64,000 nt of DNA from an uncultured Flavobacteriales bacterium (GCA_946482515.1 CAMLRS010000006.1:62001-126000), one strand, 5' to 3'; shown: positions 7,810 to 16,003, counted from the first letter of the stretch. The notes: generated from the sequence alone by a model not told the origin. Numbers and translations are program-made.

Positions 7810-9218
7810 GTGAAGAACGTCGACATACAGGCGATCAGGACGAGTTCATGAGAGACGCCTTCAACAACTGGGATGCCGGTGAGCCTGCCGATCAGTGGGA
7901 GGAGCTGGATGAAGCGTTGTCGCTGGAAAGTGTCTGGAGCCGCATCGATCAGACCATGGTCGATGAAGCCAATACGGTCGATACCGAATTGCGCAGTGCG
8001 TTCGATTCCTGGGATCCTGAAATGGAAAGCGATGGCTGGAACCGCCTCGATCATACAATTCCAGGCGCGGCCAACGAGATGGATGCCGAGCTGCGTGCTT
8101 CCTATGCTTCCTGGAGTCCGCAATCTGCCAACGACGGCTGGAACAAGCTCAACGATGCGCTTTCCCTCGAACAGGTCTGGATGCAATTGCAGCAATCGCT
8201 CGAATTGCCGGTTACAACACGCATTCCGTTCGTGAAGCTCATCGCAGCGACCATTGCCATGCTATTCATGGTGAGCTCGCTCTACGATACACCTGTCAGC
8301 AATCGCCAGGATGGCGGCCTTGCAGCTGAACAACAAGCTGCAACCGATCGTTCCGTTGCTGCTGTCAATACAACAGGCAATTCGTCGCAATCAGAAAACT
8401 TGCTTGCCAACCAGCAGTCCGGTCAGACAACTCAGCGTGTGAATGTTCAGGCTCCGGCTAATCAATCAGAACAATCACAGCAAAGTGAGCTGGCTAGTAA
8501 CGATGGTCCTTCAACGGATCAGCGCCAGGAGCAATCCGGTAACGAAAGCAATCCGACGACCGATACGCCAATCGAAACAAGTACCGATATTTTGGCAACG
8601 GTTGATCCGCTGGGGCTGAAGTCGCTGAACAATTCCGTTCAACCATTATTGGAACAACATTTCCGTCCGATTCAGCGCTTTTCACCATGGACCATCCAGG
8701 TGGGAACGCAATTGTCGTCATTGCGCGAATCCGATCATTCACGCCTGACTTCCTTCCGACCACGTTTCGGGTTGGCAGCTGACATCAGCTTCCGTCACCG
8801 CGTAGGTCCGGTACAGCTTATTCATGCTTTCGGTGTGAGCCAATACTCGCAGGATGTGGGCAAATACACCAACGGCCGTTACGCCAATGCGCGTCAGCAT
8901 ATTAATTCCATCCAGCTGTCGAGCTGCGTCGGTTATTCGTATCGCCGCTATACGGTATACGGTGGTGTATTGTTCTCCAATGTGCTCAACGGACTGGAGC
9001 AGAACCAATCCAATAATGCGATCACACAAGTGTATGACTTTAAGGCCGTTCAGCTGGGTGTTACCGGCGGTGTGGACATGCGCGTACTGACATTCCCGTC
9101 TATCGGAAAACAGGTTTCACTGGGCGTTCAATACCAGTGGATTCCAAACCTGGAAGGATCGACGGCTGCTTTCGATCACATTCATGGGATCCGGATTCAG
9201 ACAAAATTTTCGTTTTAA
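7806..9218 (+). CDS. Anti-sigma-like protein fused to an outer-membrane beta-barrel
   Basis: 470 residues with an unusual layout. Residues 1-135 are acidic and contain three related units: FNNWDAGEPADQWEELDEAL (about 19-38), FDSWDPEMESDGWNRLDHTI (66-85) and YASWSPQSANDGWNKLNDAL (100-119); the first and third are followed by SLE-x-VW. One hydrophobic segment spans about 140-160. A Gln/Asn/Ser/Thr-rich linker runs to about 270. The last 200 residues look like an eight-strand barrel with alternating pattern and end in Phe (TKFSF), the usual assembly signal of outer-membrane proteins. Translational coupling to the sigma gene suggests the N-terminus binds the sigma factor. The barrel and anti-sigma roles are inferred. 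Confidence 0.72.
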   Translation: MSEERRHTGDQDEFMRDAFNNWDAGEPADQWEELDEALSLESVWSRIDQTMVDEANTVDTELRSAFDSWDPEMESDGWNRLDHTIPGAANEMDAELRASYASWSPQSANDGWNKLNDALSLEQVWMQLQQSLELPVTTRIPFVKLIAATIAMLFMVSSLYDTPVSNRQDGGLAAEQQAATDRSVAAVNTTGNSSQSENLLANQQSGQTTQRVNVQAPANQSEQSQQSELASNDGPSTDQRQEQSGNESNPTTDTPIETSTDILATVDPLGLKSLNNSVQPLLEQHFRPIQRFSPWTIQVGTQLSSLRESDHSRLTSFRPRFGLAADISFRHRVGPVQLIHAFGVSQYSQDVGKYTNGRYANARQHINSIQLSSCVGYSYRRYTVYGGVLFSNVLNGLEQNQSNNAITQVYDFKAVQLGVTGGVDMRVLTFPSIGKQVSLGVQYQWIPNLEGSTAAFDHIHGIRIQTKFSF

Positions 9219-9248
9219 TTCCAACCTTTTCAAACCCTGTTCATCTTA
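9219..9248 (+). promoter_or_regulatory. Candidate ECF-type promoter P2
   Basis: TTCCAACCTT (9219-9228) starts on the base after the stop codon of the anti-sigma-like gene; AACC (9223-9226), 15 bases, then CATCTTA (9242-9248). The decamer is identical at 13937-13946 and on the minus strand at 52229-52220. Confidence 0.5.
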
Positions 9249-9284
9249 GATGAAAAAGCGACTTTAAAGCCGCAAGGCTTGACA

Positions 9285-9292
9285 TAATTTTG
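9285..9292 (+). promoter_or_regulatory. Housekeeping -7 element TAATTTTG
   Basis: TAATTTTG matches TAnnTTTG, with a TTTA about 19 bases upstream (9263-9266) as a weak -33. It lies downstream of P2 and would start a transcript near 9298. A small AAGCC-GCAA-GGCTT hairpin (9267-9280) sits between the two promoter boxes. Confidence 0.4.
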
Positions 9293-9297
9293 GGTTC

Positions 9298-9422
9298 AAT
9301 AAGTTAGGTAAATCGCCGCTCCAAACAGGGTATTGTTAAGGAGAAAAAAATTACTACAGAACAGGCGATTATTGGTGTTAGCGCACTAAGAAGAGAAGAG
9401 GGGTTTCCCTCTTTTTCTTTTT
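9298..9422 (+). ncRNA. Candidate structured small RNA A
   Basis: Between two promoter-like signals and a clear terminator there is no plausible gene. The stretch folds: AATCGCC (9311-9317) pairs with GGCGATT (9364-9370), enclosing a hairpin CTCC/GGAG (9319-9322 with 9340-9343) continued by AACA/TGTT (9324-9327 with 9334-9337). It ends in a terminator stem AAGAGGG/CCCTCTT and a T-rich tail. From the housekeeping box it would be about 120 nt, from P2 about 165 nt. It may equally be the leader of the lipoprotein gene at 9500, with the terminator as attenuator. I could not match it to a known RNA class from memory. Confidence 0.45.
9396..9422 (+). terminator. Intrinsic terminator
   Basis: AAGAGGG (9396-9402), loop GTTT, CCCTCTT (9407-9413), then TTTCTTTTTT. 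Perfect 7-bp stem. It ends the gene-free unit after the anti-sigma-like gene. Confidence 0.8.
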
Positions 9423-9499
9423 TATGCCATCCTGAATTGGGATTTTTTGGCATTCGTGCACCGCCACCTTTCGTAACTTGATTAGAAGTTTCGAAACAC

Positions 9500-9919
9500 A
9501 TGAAAACAATCATTCTAAGCCTGTTGCTGATCGGGGGACTGGTCAGCCTGGCAGCCTGCAAAAAGAAGCAGATCCGGCAGATCAAATCCAGTATGACGGA
9601 AGGAACCTGGCGGGTCACACAGTACATCGACAATGGCGTGGATGAAACCACCGATTTTAGCGGCGATACCTTCATTTTCAAAAACGGCGGCATCCTGGAA
9701 GTAACCGGAACGCATACAGCCACCGGAACCTGGAGCGTTGGGAAAGAAAGCAACGACGACAGCGGCGATATTGAATTCCATATCAACTTACCATCACCCG
9801 GACTCGATGAGCTGAGCGATGACTGGGAAGTGGAAGATCATTCGGAAGCGCGACTGCAGCTCAAGGATGACAGCGGCAATGACAGCGGTGACGATTTTTT
9901 AACTTTCACACAGAATTAA
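9500..9919 (+). CDS. Small lipoprotein, lipocalin-like
   Basis: 139 residues. Signal and lipobox are clear (SLAAC, Cys20). The mature part starts with a Lys-rich patch and then has the pattern of single-domain lipocalin-like lipoproteins of Bacteroidota (GTWRVTQYIDNG, FSGDTFIFKNGGILEV, GTWSVG). Acidic Asp/Ser-rich stretches occur near the C-terminus. Ligand and function are unknown. It stands alone between two terminators (9396-9422 and 9940-9971). The ATG at 9500 is the only start that keeps the signal peptide. Confidence 0.8.
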   Translation: MKTIILSLLLIGGLVSLAACKKKQIRQIKSSMTEGTWRVTQYIDNGVDETTDFSGDTFIFKNGGILEVTGTHTATGTWSVGKESNDDSGDIEFHINLPSPGLDELSDDWEVEDHSEARLQLKDDSGNDSGDDFLTFTQN

Positions 9920-9939
9920 AGAAAATCGATCAAAAATTT

Positions 9940-9971
9940 AAAAAAGGAGCTCGGATTTCCTTTTTTGTTGT
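9940..9971 (+). terminator. Intrinsic terminator after the lipocalin-like gene
   Basis: AAAAAAGGA (9940-9948) pairs with TCCTTTTTT (9958-9966). The run of A upstream and T downstream makes it work in both directions. Confidence 0.75.
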
Positions 9972-10041
9972 TTTTCAACAGGTTGAGCAACGCGTAAAGA
10001 AAAATAGACGTCTTTTGTGTTGAACAGGTTAAACCTGCACT

Positions 10042-11820
10042 ATGTCAACATTACTACTCAACAGGGCGCTGTTTGCAGCGTTACTCTGCTTACCGCTGCT
10101 GGCTACCTCCCAGATAATGACCGTTAACGGCGCTGTTGTCACTGTATCAACAGGCGCAACACTGCAAGTGAACGGCGGGCTTAACCTTCAGAACACGGCT
10201 GCATTTACCAATCATGGCACTACGACGGTTTCCAAAAACAGCACCTTGCCGCTTGCGGGAACATTCAGTTTGCTTACGAATTCAGTCGCAACCGGGAACG
10301 GAACGTATAGGGTGGAACAGGATTGGGTGAATAACGCCAACTTCACAGCAGGGTTAAGCACCGTTGAATTGTTCGGTAACACCCAGCAATTCATTACCAG
10401 CTCTACGAACACCGCTACTGTTTTCAATCATCTTACGCTTACAGGAGCGGGAACAGGCGCCAATCGCAAGAAAAGCCTGTTGAACGTCAATGCTTCTACC
10501 AGCCCGACCGGAATTTTGACGATCAATAACCGGGAGCTGGAAACGCAAACCAATTCCTTTTTTGTACTCAACCCGGCGCCAGCGGCCGTCACCAATACAC
10601 AGACAGCCGACAGTGAAGGATTTGTCAGCAGCCTTTCGCCCGGCGTTTTCTCGCGGGTGACCAATCAACAGACCGTTTACCTTTTTCCAACAGGTGCGAG
10701 TGCAGCCACATTACGGTACCGCCCTATTGAAATGACCCCAACTACAGCCACCAACGGCATTTACACCGTGCGGTTCAATAATTACAATGCGACCACAGAC
10801 GGCTTTGACCTTGCGGATAACGACGGAACGATGTGTACGGAAAACCCCTTGTTTTATCATTCCATTCAGCGTTTGTCCGGCGCACCGGCTGATATTCGCA
10901 TGTTCTACATTGCGGCGTCTGATGGCGGTTGGTCGGGAATGGCGCACTGGCGCACGGCCAATGTACAATGGAATAACATGGGCACGGTTGGTCCCGGTAC
11001 GAATGCCGGTTTTCAGACCATAACCCGTTTGGCGTGGGATTTCACCAATCCCGGCGATCCGTATATCCTTTCCAACATGCGTCCTGCAACACCGGAAATC
11101 GAATGTCCGACCATCTGCGAACAATCGGAAGGAAATGTATTTACCGCTAGCGGCGGCACTTCGTACCAATGGACCTTTCCTTCAAACGGAACCATTACAT
11201 CCGGACAGGGAACGGCTTCAGCTCAAGCTGACTGGACGACAGGAACGGGCGATGTATCGGTAGTATCCGTAGGCTTAAACGGATGTAACTCACAGCCGGC
11301 GACTTGCCAGCCGGAAGTTTTCCCGCAGCCGAATGCACAATTCAGTTACAGCAGCGATCCTTCGGGCGTGCAGTTTAATGACAATTCCACCGGAGCAACC
11401 GCTTGGGATTGGGATTTTGGCGATGGCAGCGGTTCCGGTGCTGAAAATCCGTTCTATCAATACGGAGCCGGCGGAACGTATTCCGTTGAGCTGACCGTTT
11501 CCAATGATGGTGGTTGCTCTGCCACGACAACGCAGCTGATTTCTATTGACGAGCGTATTGTTGTTCCAAACGTATTTTCTCCTGATGGCGACGGTATAAA
11601 TGACTTCTTCACGGTAACATCCGGCGGACTGAAAACCTATGCGCTGCTCATTGTCAACCGCTGGGGAAATGTAGTCTTTGAATCTGATAATCCATCCGTT
11701 CACTGGGACGGCACTTCGAATGGAAAAGCGTGCGAGGAAGGCGTGTACTTCTACGACCTGAAAGCTGCTTCCGGAACCAACGAATATGCCTTCAAAGGAA
11801 TGGTTACACTCATTAAATAA
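10042..11820 (+). CDS. Secreted PKD-domain adhesin-like protein with T9SS type B tail
   Basis: 592 residues. A signal peptide covers about 1-24 ([20 protein letters not shown]). The N-terminal 100 residues are Thr/Asn/Val-rich and look like a beta-helix or beta-sandwich repeat. A PKD domain lies at about 430-500 ([32 protein letters not shown]). The C-terminus from about 507 ([35 protein letters not shown]) is the gliding motility-associated type B sorting domain, which sends proteins through T9SS. It is 5 bp upstream of the collagen-like gene, so both should be made together. Confidence 0.87.
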   Translation: MSTLLLNRALFAALLCLPLLATSQIMTVNGAVVTVSTGATLQVNGGLNLQNTAAFTNHGTTTVSKNSTLPLAGTFSLLTNSVATGNGTYRVEQDWVNNANFTAGLSTVELFGNTQQFITSSTNTATVFNHLTLTGAGTGANRKKSLLNVNASTSPTGILTINNRELETQTNSFFVLNPAPAAVTNTQTADSEGFVSSLSPGVFSRVTNQQTVYLFPTGASAATLRYRPIEMTPTTATNGIYTVRFNNYNATTDGFDLADNDGTMCTENPLFYHSIQRLSGAPADIRMFYIAASDGGWSGMAHWRTANVQWNNMGTVGPGTNAGFQTITRLAWDFTNPGDPYILSNMRPATPEIECPTICEQSEGNVFTASGGTSYQWTFPSNGTITSGQGTASAQADWTTGTGDVSVVSVGLNGCNSQPATCQPEVFPQPNAQFSYSSDPSGVQFNDNSTGATAWDWDFGDGSGSGAENPFYQYGAGGTYSVELTVSNDGGCSATTTQLISIDERIVVPNVFSPDGDGINDFFTVTSGGLKTYALLIVNRWGNVVFESDNPSVHWDGTSNGKACEEGVYFYDLKAASGTNEYAFKGMVTLIK

Positions 11821-11825
11821 TCAAC

Positions 11826-12716
11826 ATGAACAAACTAACAGTTATTGTATCCGCTTGTGCTTTGCTGAGCTTTGGAGCGGCTTTCGGTCAGAACAATGTG
11901 GGAATTGGTACCACGACTCCCGAGCCAAGCGCGATCCTCGAAATGGAAGCAACCGACAAAGGTGTGCTCGTTCCGCGTATGACCACTGCGCAGCGTCTGG
12001 CGATTGTCGCGCCGACAGAAGGATTGATGGTGTATGATATTACCGTCGATTGTTTCTTCTTTTATGAAACGACTTCGGCAAGCTGGCAAAACCTGTGTTC
12101 AGCTGGAGCAGCGGGCCCACAAGGTCCGGCCGGGCCAGCAGGTCCCGCGGGTCCTCAGGGTCCACAAGGAGTTGCGGGTGCTGCCGGAAGCGCTGGTGCA
12201 ACAGGTCCTGCCGGTCCGCAAGGTCCGCAGGGAGATCCTGGACCAGCAGGTGCAGCCGGAGCAACAGGTCCGCAAGGTCCTTCAGGTGTGGTGAATCGTT
12301 ACCATGTTTACGGAACGGCCGGCAGAGCTGGCGTCACATCCACGACGCTTACCGTTCAACCCGGACTGACGCAGACATTTACCCTCGCAGCGCCGGCTAC
12401 GGTTGTCGTTTGGGCAACGATCGGCGGACTCAATACTTCGCTTACAAGCGGCGCTTATTCCCTGGTCGATATGGTTATTTTCCTGAACGGGAACTTCCTC
12501 GCTAACGGCGGATGGAACCGTTTCTCGGTGGTGAACTCCAGCTCTTCCAATTCCATGAACGCCTGCGCTATCAATACGATGATCAACCTTCCAGCAGGAA
12601 CACACACGATCGACCTGCGCACGGCGCGCAATGCCGGTAATTCAGCGGTAACGATCGGTGGAAATTCTGCTTTGGAAGTGAACCCGGGTGAATTGACCAT
12701 TTTAATTCTGAACTGA
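11826..12716 (+). CDS. Secreted collagen-like protein with C-terminal globular domain
   Basis: 296 residues. Signal peptide to about residue 21, then a short head with the [16 protein letters not shown] and [12 protein letters not shown] motifs common in secreted Bacteroidota tail-fibre-like proteins. Residues 94-153 are an uninterrupted run of 20 Gly-X-Y triplets rich in GPQ, GPA and GAT. The last 143 residues are beta-rich with alternating hydrophobic residues and look like a C1q/TNF-type trimerisation head (by general appearance only). A trimeric extracellular fibre is the natural reading. No T9SS tail is present. It shares an operon with the T9SS adhesin upstream and the small secreted protein downstream. 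Confidence 0.85.
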   Translation: MNKLTVIVSACALLSFGAAFGQNNVGIGTTTPEPSAILEMEATDKGVLVPRMTTAQRLAIVAPTEGLMVYDITVDCFFFYETTSASWQNLCSAGAAGPQGPAGPAGPAGPQGPQGVAGAAGSAGATGPAGPQGPQGDPGPAGAAGATGPQGPSGVVNRYHVYGTAGRAGVTSTTLTVQPGLTQTFTLAAPATVVVWATIGGLNTSLTSGAYSLVDMVIFLNGNFLANGGWNRFSVVNSSSSNSMNACAINTMINLPAGTHTIDLRTARNAGNSAVTIGGNSALEVNPGELTILILN

Positions 12717-12964
12717 TGAAAACGATCGTATTAGGCACCTTTTTACTGATGGGTTCCTGCGTTTTCGCACAGGAAAGAGCTACGACGGCTAAACAAGGCA
12801 CTTCGCAGCCGATTCAGGAGACACCGGTGGAAATGCCGGTTTCGGACAGCGTGACCGTTCATTCGACTTCCAGGACGGCACAACCGAAAACGATAGCACG
12901 ACCGGCAGCTTCAGTTGAAACGGCGGAGCCAAAGGCCATCAGTCCGGCGCGCAAGCCTGAATAA
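12716..12964 (+). CDS. Small secreted Pro/Thr/Ser/Ala-rich protein of unknown function
   Basis: 82 residues. The start overlaps the stop of the collagen-like gene by one base (TGATG), so it is translationally coupled. A signal peptide ([19 protein letters not shown]) is followed by about 63 low-complexity residues rich in Pro, Thr, Ser, Ala and Lys with no predicted fold. It has no cysteine in the mature part. It may be an accessory or linker protein of the fibre operon. No family is recognised. Confidence 0.65.
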   Translation: MKTIVLGTFLLMGSCVFAQERATTAKQGTSQPIQETPVEMPVSDSVTVHSTSRTAQPKTIARPAASVETAEPKAISPARKPE

Positions 12965-12967
12965 GGA

Positions 12968-13696
12968 TTATTTGGTGAGCCAGAGCAGGAACTCGCGGTT
13001 CCCGTCGCCGCCTTTGATCGGCGAATCCATTTGCTGTTTAACGGTTAAGCCGCTATTAACAGCTGCTTTCGTCACATTGGTAATCACTTCGGGATAAAGC
13101 GCTGCATTTTTCACAATGCCGTGCTTGTCGACCTGGCCTTTTCCGACTTCGAACTGCGGTTTCACCAAGGCAATGACATCGGCGCCCGGTTTCAGATGCG
13201 GAACGAGAAACGGCAAGACTTTTTCCAGGGAAATGAACGAAACATCGATCACGGCGCCATCGACCGGTTCCGGAAAATGGTGGTGTGTAAGCTCGCGGAC
13301 GTGGGTCTTTTCAAAATTCGTGATACGTGGTTCGTCGAGCAGTTTTGCTGCCAGCTGTTTGGAGCCTACATCGATGCAGGTCACATGCACAGCGCCTTTG
13401 GAAAGCAAAACCTGCGTAAATCCACCTGTTGAAGCGCCGATATCCATCCAGTTGCGGCCTTCGACTGCTACCGGCCATTGGTCCAGCGCTGCGATCAGCT
13501 TCAATGCACCGCGCGAAACCCATTCCAACTCCTGTGACAACAATTCGATCACCGCATCCACCGGGATTTTCTTACCCGGTTTATCGAGCGTTTTGCCGTT
13601 GACCAGCACATCGCCGTTGCGGATGAGCTCATCGCCGCGGGTTCTCGTAGAAACCAGTCCACGTTGTAACAACAATTTATCGAGTCGCTCTTCCAT
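12968..13696 (-). CDS. tlyA: TlyA-family rRNA 2'-O-methyltransferase
   Basis: 242 residues from the ATG at 13696. An S4 RNA-binding domain (about 3-62: LDKLLLQRGLVSTR, GDVLVNGK) precedes an FtsJ-like SAM-dependent methyltransferase domain with motif I DIGASTGGFTQVLL and the segment DGAVIDVSFISLEKVLP. Homologues methylate ribosomal RNA and are often misnamed hemolysin A. The longer reading from 13735 is rejected because a TATCTTTG -7 box (13708-13701) lies 4 bases before the chosen ATG, so the mRNA would be leaderless. Confidence 0.92.
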   Translation of the reverse strand: MEERLDKLLLQRGLVSTRTRGDELIRNGDVLVNGKTLDKPGKKIPVDAVIELLSQELEWVSRGALKLIAALDQWPVAVEGRNWMDIGASTGGFTQVLLSKGAVHVTCIDVGSKQLAAKLLDEPRITNFEKTHVRELTHHHFPEPVDGAVIDVSFISLEKVLPFLVPHLKPGADVIALVKPQFEVGKGQVDKHGIVKNAALYPEVITNVTKAAVNSGLTVKQQMDSPIKGGDGNREFLLWLTK

Positions 13697-13700
13697 GGGG

Positions 13701-13729
13701 CAAAGATAAAGAATCAGTTTTACCACAAA
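13701..13729 (-). promoter_or_regulatory. Housekeeping promoter of tlyA
   Basis: On the minus strand TTTG (13729-13726), 17 bases, TATCTTTG (13708-13701). Excellent match to the Bacteroidota consensus; the -7 box ends 4 bases before the ATG. Confidence 0.7.
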
Positions 13730-13936
13730 AGGCACAAAAGAGTCACACGTAATATTACGTTATTACAATATCGCGTTATTGCAAGATCCTATTTTTGTCT
13801 AAAACGCACTTTTGTGTACACATTCGCCAGGGCGAATGGCGCTCCCAACTATGCATGTACTTAGCCTAAACTTTGTGGTGAAAATAAAACCATGGGCATA
13901 GCTGGAAAAAGAACCCTGAAAAAAATCATTTTATTT

Positions 13937-13969
13937 TTCCAACCTTCCCAAAACGCCCGCATCATCTTA
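13937..13969 (+). promoter_or_regulatory. Candidate ECF-type promoter P3
   Basis: TTCCAACCTT (13937-13946), with AACC at 13941-13944, 15 bases, then CATC at 13960-13963 (CATCATCTTA). Same layout and spacing as P1 and P2. No gene follows on this strand, only candidate RNA B. Confidence 0.5.
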
Positions 13970-13970
13970 A

Positions 13971-14064
13971 AAAGATTCAGAGTTTCTCTCTGAGGTTTGG
14001 TAAATTGGGTTTTTTAGGTTTAGAAAAGGGTGTTTGTTGGGACAATCGCCCTTTTCTATTTTTT
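13971..14064 (+). ncRNA. Candidate small RNA B
   Basis: A gene-free unit of about 95 nt between P3 and a strong plus-strand terminator. It holds a hairpin TCAGAG-TTTCT-CTCTGA (13977-13993) and then a U/G-rich single-stranded stretch with GGTAAATTGGG. No start codon lies in it. Its 3' end overlaps the last bases of ddl on the other strand. It shares the promoter motif with candidate RNA A but no long sequence identity. Confidence 0.45.
14021..14064 (+). terminator. Strong intrinsic terminator of RNA B
   Basis: TAGAAAAGGG (14021-14030) pairs perfectly with CCCTTTTCTA (14049-14058), followed by TTTTTT. The T-run is on the plus strand, so it ends a plus-strand transcript although the only gene next to it, ddl, is on the minus strand. 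Confidence 0.8.
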
Positions 14065-15027
14065 AGCCGTTTCCACTTCCAGTATTTCCTGCCAGAATTC
14101 GCGTATCGTAATTCCGTCTACTTCCAGCATTTGCGGCACCAGGCTCGCTGAAGAAAAACCAGGTGTTGTATTCACCTCGATGAGGTAAGGCTCGTTGTTC
14201 ACGATCATGAAATCGATGCGCGCGATGGAACGCAATTGCAGCAATACATAGCATTGTTTGGCGACTTCCCAGACTTTGTTTCGGATATCATCAGCAATGC
14301 GGGCTGGTGTAATTTCCTGAGACTGGCCAAGGTATTTGGCTTCGTAGTCAAAGAAGGTATTTCCGGTTACGATCTCTGTCAGCGGCAACGCGTGAACACC
14401 ATTCTTTCTGCGGTAAACACCACACGTTACTTCTGTACCGTCGAGGAAAGCTTCGATGACAACCGTTCCGCCTTCTGCAAATGCTTTCTCTAACGCCGGA
14501 CGCAGCTCAGCGCGCTCATTGACGCGGGAAATACCAAAGCTGGATCCTGAATCGGATGGTTTTACAAAGCACGGCAGACCGAGCTGGTTGATGATCGCAG
14601 TTTCATTCGCTTCAGTAATGCTGGTCAGGAAAATGGAATCGGCCACTTTCACACCGAAACGACTCAGGAACTGGTTGCAGTACCATTTATCGAACGACAG
14701 CTCCGAAGCCAGCGCGCCGGAATTCACATACGGAATGCCTTTCATGTCGAGGTAGGCCTGCAATTTGCCGTTTTCGCCCGGATTGCCGTGGATGTAGATC
14801 AATCCCAGATCGATTTTCCGCGTTTCACCTGTATCGGGATACGTGAATTGTTCCATATTGAACGGCACGCGTCCGTCGGAAGCATGAGCAAACCAGCCAT
14901 CGCGGGTCACTTCGATTTTCACGATCCGGTAGTTTTCCGGAAAGTGATCGCTGATGGTTTGTGCGCTTTTCATCGAGATTTCGAATTCGGAGGAAAAGCC
15001 ACCGCAGAATAATCCAACTGTTTGCAT
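14056..15027 (-). CDS. ddl: D-alanine--D-alanine ligase
   Basis: 323 residues. Ddl joins two D-alanines with ATP for peptidoglycan precursors. The N-terminal motif LFCGGFSSEFEIS, the ATP-grasp segment KPSDSGSSFGISRV, EAFLDGTEVTCGV, and the C-terminal IDFMI...YLIEVNTTPGFSSASLVPQM signature are present. It is divergent from the PASTA/T9SS/rluD operon; ddl, PASTA and rluD genes commonly neighbour each other in Bacteroidota. Confidence 0.95.
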   Translation of the reverse strand: MQTVGLFCGGFSSEFEISMKSAQTISDHFPENYRIVKIEVTRDGWFAHASDGRVPFNMEQFTYPDTGETRKIDLGLIYIHGNPGENGKLQAYLDMKGIPYVNSGALASELSFDKWYCNQFLSRFGVKVADSIFLTSITEANETAIINQLGLPCFVKPSDSGSSFGISRVNERAELRPALEKAFAEGGTVVIEAFLDGTEVTCGVYRRKNGVHALPLTEIVTGNTFFDYEAKYLGQSQEITPARIADDIRNKVWEVAKQCYVLLQLRSIARIDFMIVNNEPYLIEVNTTPGFSSASLVPQMLEVDGITIREFWQEILEVETAKK

Positions 15028-15153
15028 GCCTTTGTTCTTTCAAGCGAAATTAAGAACAGACGCTTTCGTTACAGCGGTCGTTTCACCGAAAGTTTTCATA
15101 CCGGATTGTTGAAAGGTTGATTTGTACCATTTCGGGGCGAATCACATTCTTTC

Positions 15154-15161
15154 TATATTTG
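15154..15161 (+). promoter_or_regulatory. -7 element of the PASTA operon
   Basis: TATATTTG, 16 bases before the ATG at 15178. A TTTC about 20 bases upstream is a weak -33. Confidence 0.5.
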
Positions 15162-15177
15162 TTTTCTCATTCGGATA

Positions 15178-15981
15178 ATGATGGAATTTCTGAGCAAATT
15201 ACGTGGCTTCATTTGGAGCAGGCACTTTCTGAAGCATACCGGTCTCATTGTACTGACGTACATCGTGATCGTTGGCGGTACGGTGCTGTACCTCGACAGC
15301 TACACCAACCACGGTGATCGGATCGAAGTGCCGAACGTCGTGGGTAAAAAAGTCAGCCAGGCGCGCGTGCTGCTCGAAGAGCGTTACCTGGAGATCGAAT
15401 TGCTGGATTCCGTTTACCGTCCGGACCTGCCGGTTGGGACGATTGTTAGTCAGGATCCTGTAGCCACCAGCAAAACAGATGTTTACGTAAAAGAAGGGCG
15501 CATCATCCGTGTGCAGGTAGCGAAAAACACCCGTTTGATCGAAATGCCGAGCCTGATTGATAAATCCGAGCGTTTCGCCGAAAGCGTACTGAAAAACCGC
15601 GGATTGAAATACCGCAAGGAATACCGCCAGACCAACGAAGCCAATGGTGCCGTTTTGCAGCAATTGTATAAAGGAGCACCAATTAAAGAAGGTCGCCGCA
15701 TCCCGATCGGATCGGTGATTACGATCATCGTCGGGAAGAACGAGGGTGGTATGCCGGTAGAGCTTCCTAATTTGGTAGGAATGACAATATCCGAAGCCCG
15801 CGGACGTTTAAGTGGTACTTCATTGAGCCTGTTGCTGGGCAGCTGTGAAGGATGTATGAACGAACAGGACTCCACTTCTGCGGTGATCACCGTACAGGGG
15901 CCTGAGTTTATTTCGGAAGGTGCGACGATTCCTGCGGGAACAACCATCACCGTTTCGGCATCCAAATCAGGTGGACAATAA
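15178..15981 (+). CDS. Membrane-anchored PASTA-domain protein
   Basis: 267 residues. A short cytoplasmic N-terminus and one membrane segment (about 21-41, LIVLTYIVIVGGTVLYL) are followed by three PASTA domains at about 48-118, 119-190 and 191-265 (VPNVVGKKVSQARVLLEE, MPSLIDKSERFAESVLKN, LPNLVGMTISEARGRL). PASTA domains bind peptidoglycan or lipid II fragments, but here no kinase or penicillin-binding domain is attached. Its place beside ddl fits a cell-wall role. Two adjacent ATGs (15178, 15181) are possible starts. Confidence 0.9.
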   Translation: MMEFLSKLRGFIWSRHFLKHTGLIVLTYIVIVGGTVLYLDSYTNHGDRIEVPNVVGKKVSQARVLLEERYLEIELLDSVYRPDLPVGTIVSQDPVATSKTDVYVKEGRIIRVQVAKNTRLIEMPSLIDKSERFAESVLKNRGLKYRKEYRQTNEANGAVLQQLYKGAPIKEGRRIPIGSVITIIVGKNEGGMPVELPNLVGMTISEARGRLSGTSLSLLLGSCEGCMNEQDSTSAVITVQGPEFISEGATIPAGTTITVSASKSGGQ

Positions 15982-16003
15982 GCAGCGGCCTAAACCGGAA
16001 AGA

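Larger units (their letters stand above)
13697..14055. other. 359-bp gap between tlyA and ddl
   Basis: No gene seen. It holds the tlyA promoter, a palindrome ATTCGCC-AG-GGCGAAT at about 13822-13837, a stray TATTTTTG (13790-13797), the P3 motif and candidate small RNA B with its terminator. The AT-rich stretch near 13750-13785 resembles the gap after sufD (35378-35412), with repeated GCAATA/TATTGC and TATTAC words. Confidence 0.6.

Noticed and set aside
9989..10012. AACG-N16-CGTC ahead of the T9SS/collagen operon as a full sigma promoter
   Set aside because: One base off in spacing and AACG in place of AACC; a chance match is plausible, so it is mentioned only as weak support.
12034..12294. 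Long frames on both strands inside the collagen-like gene
   Set aside because: The Gly-X-Y repeat keeps other frames open through biased GGT/CCG/CAG codons; they are shadows.
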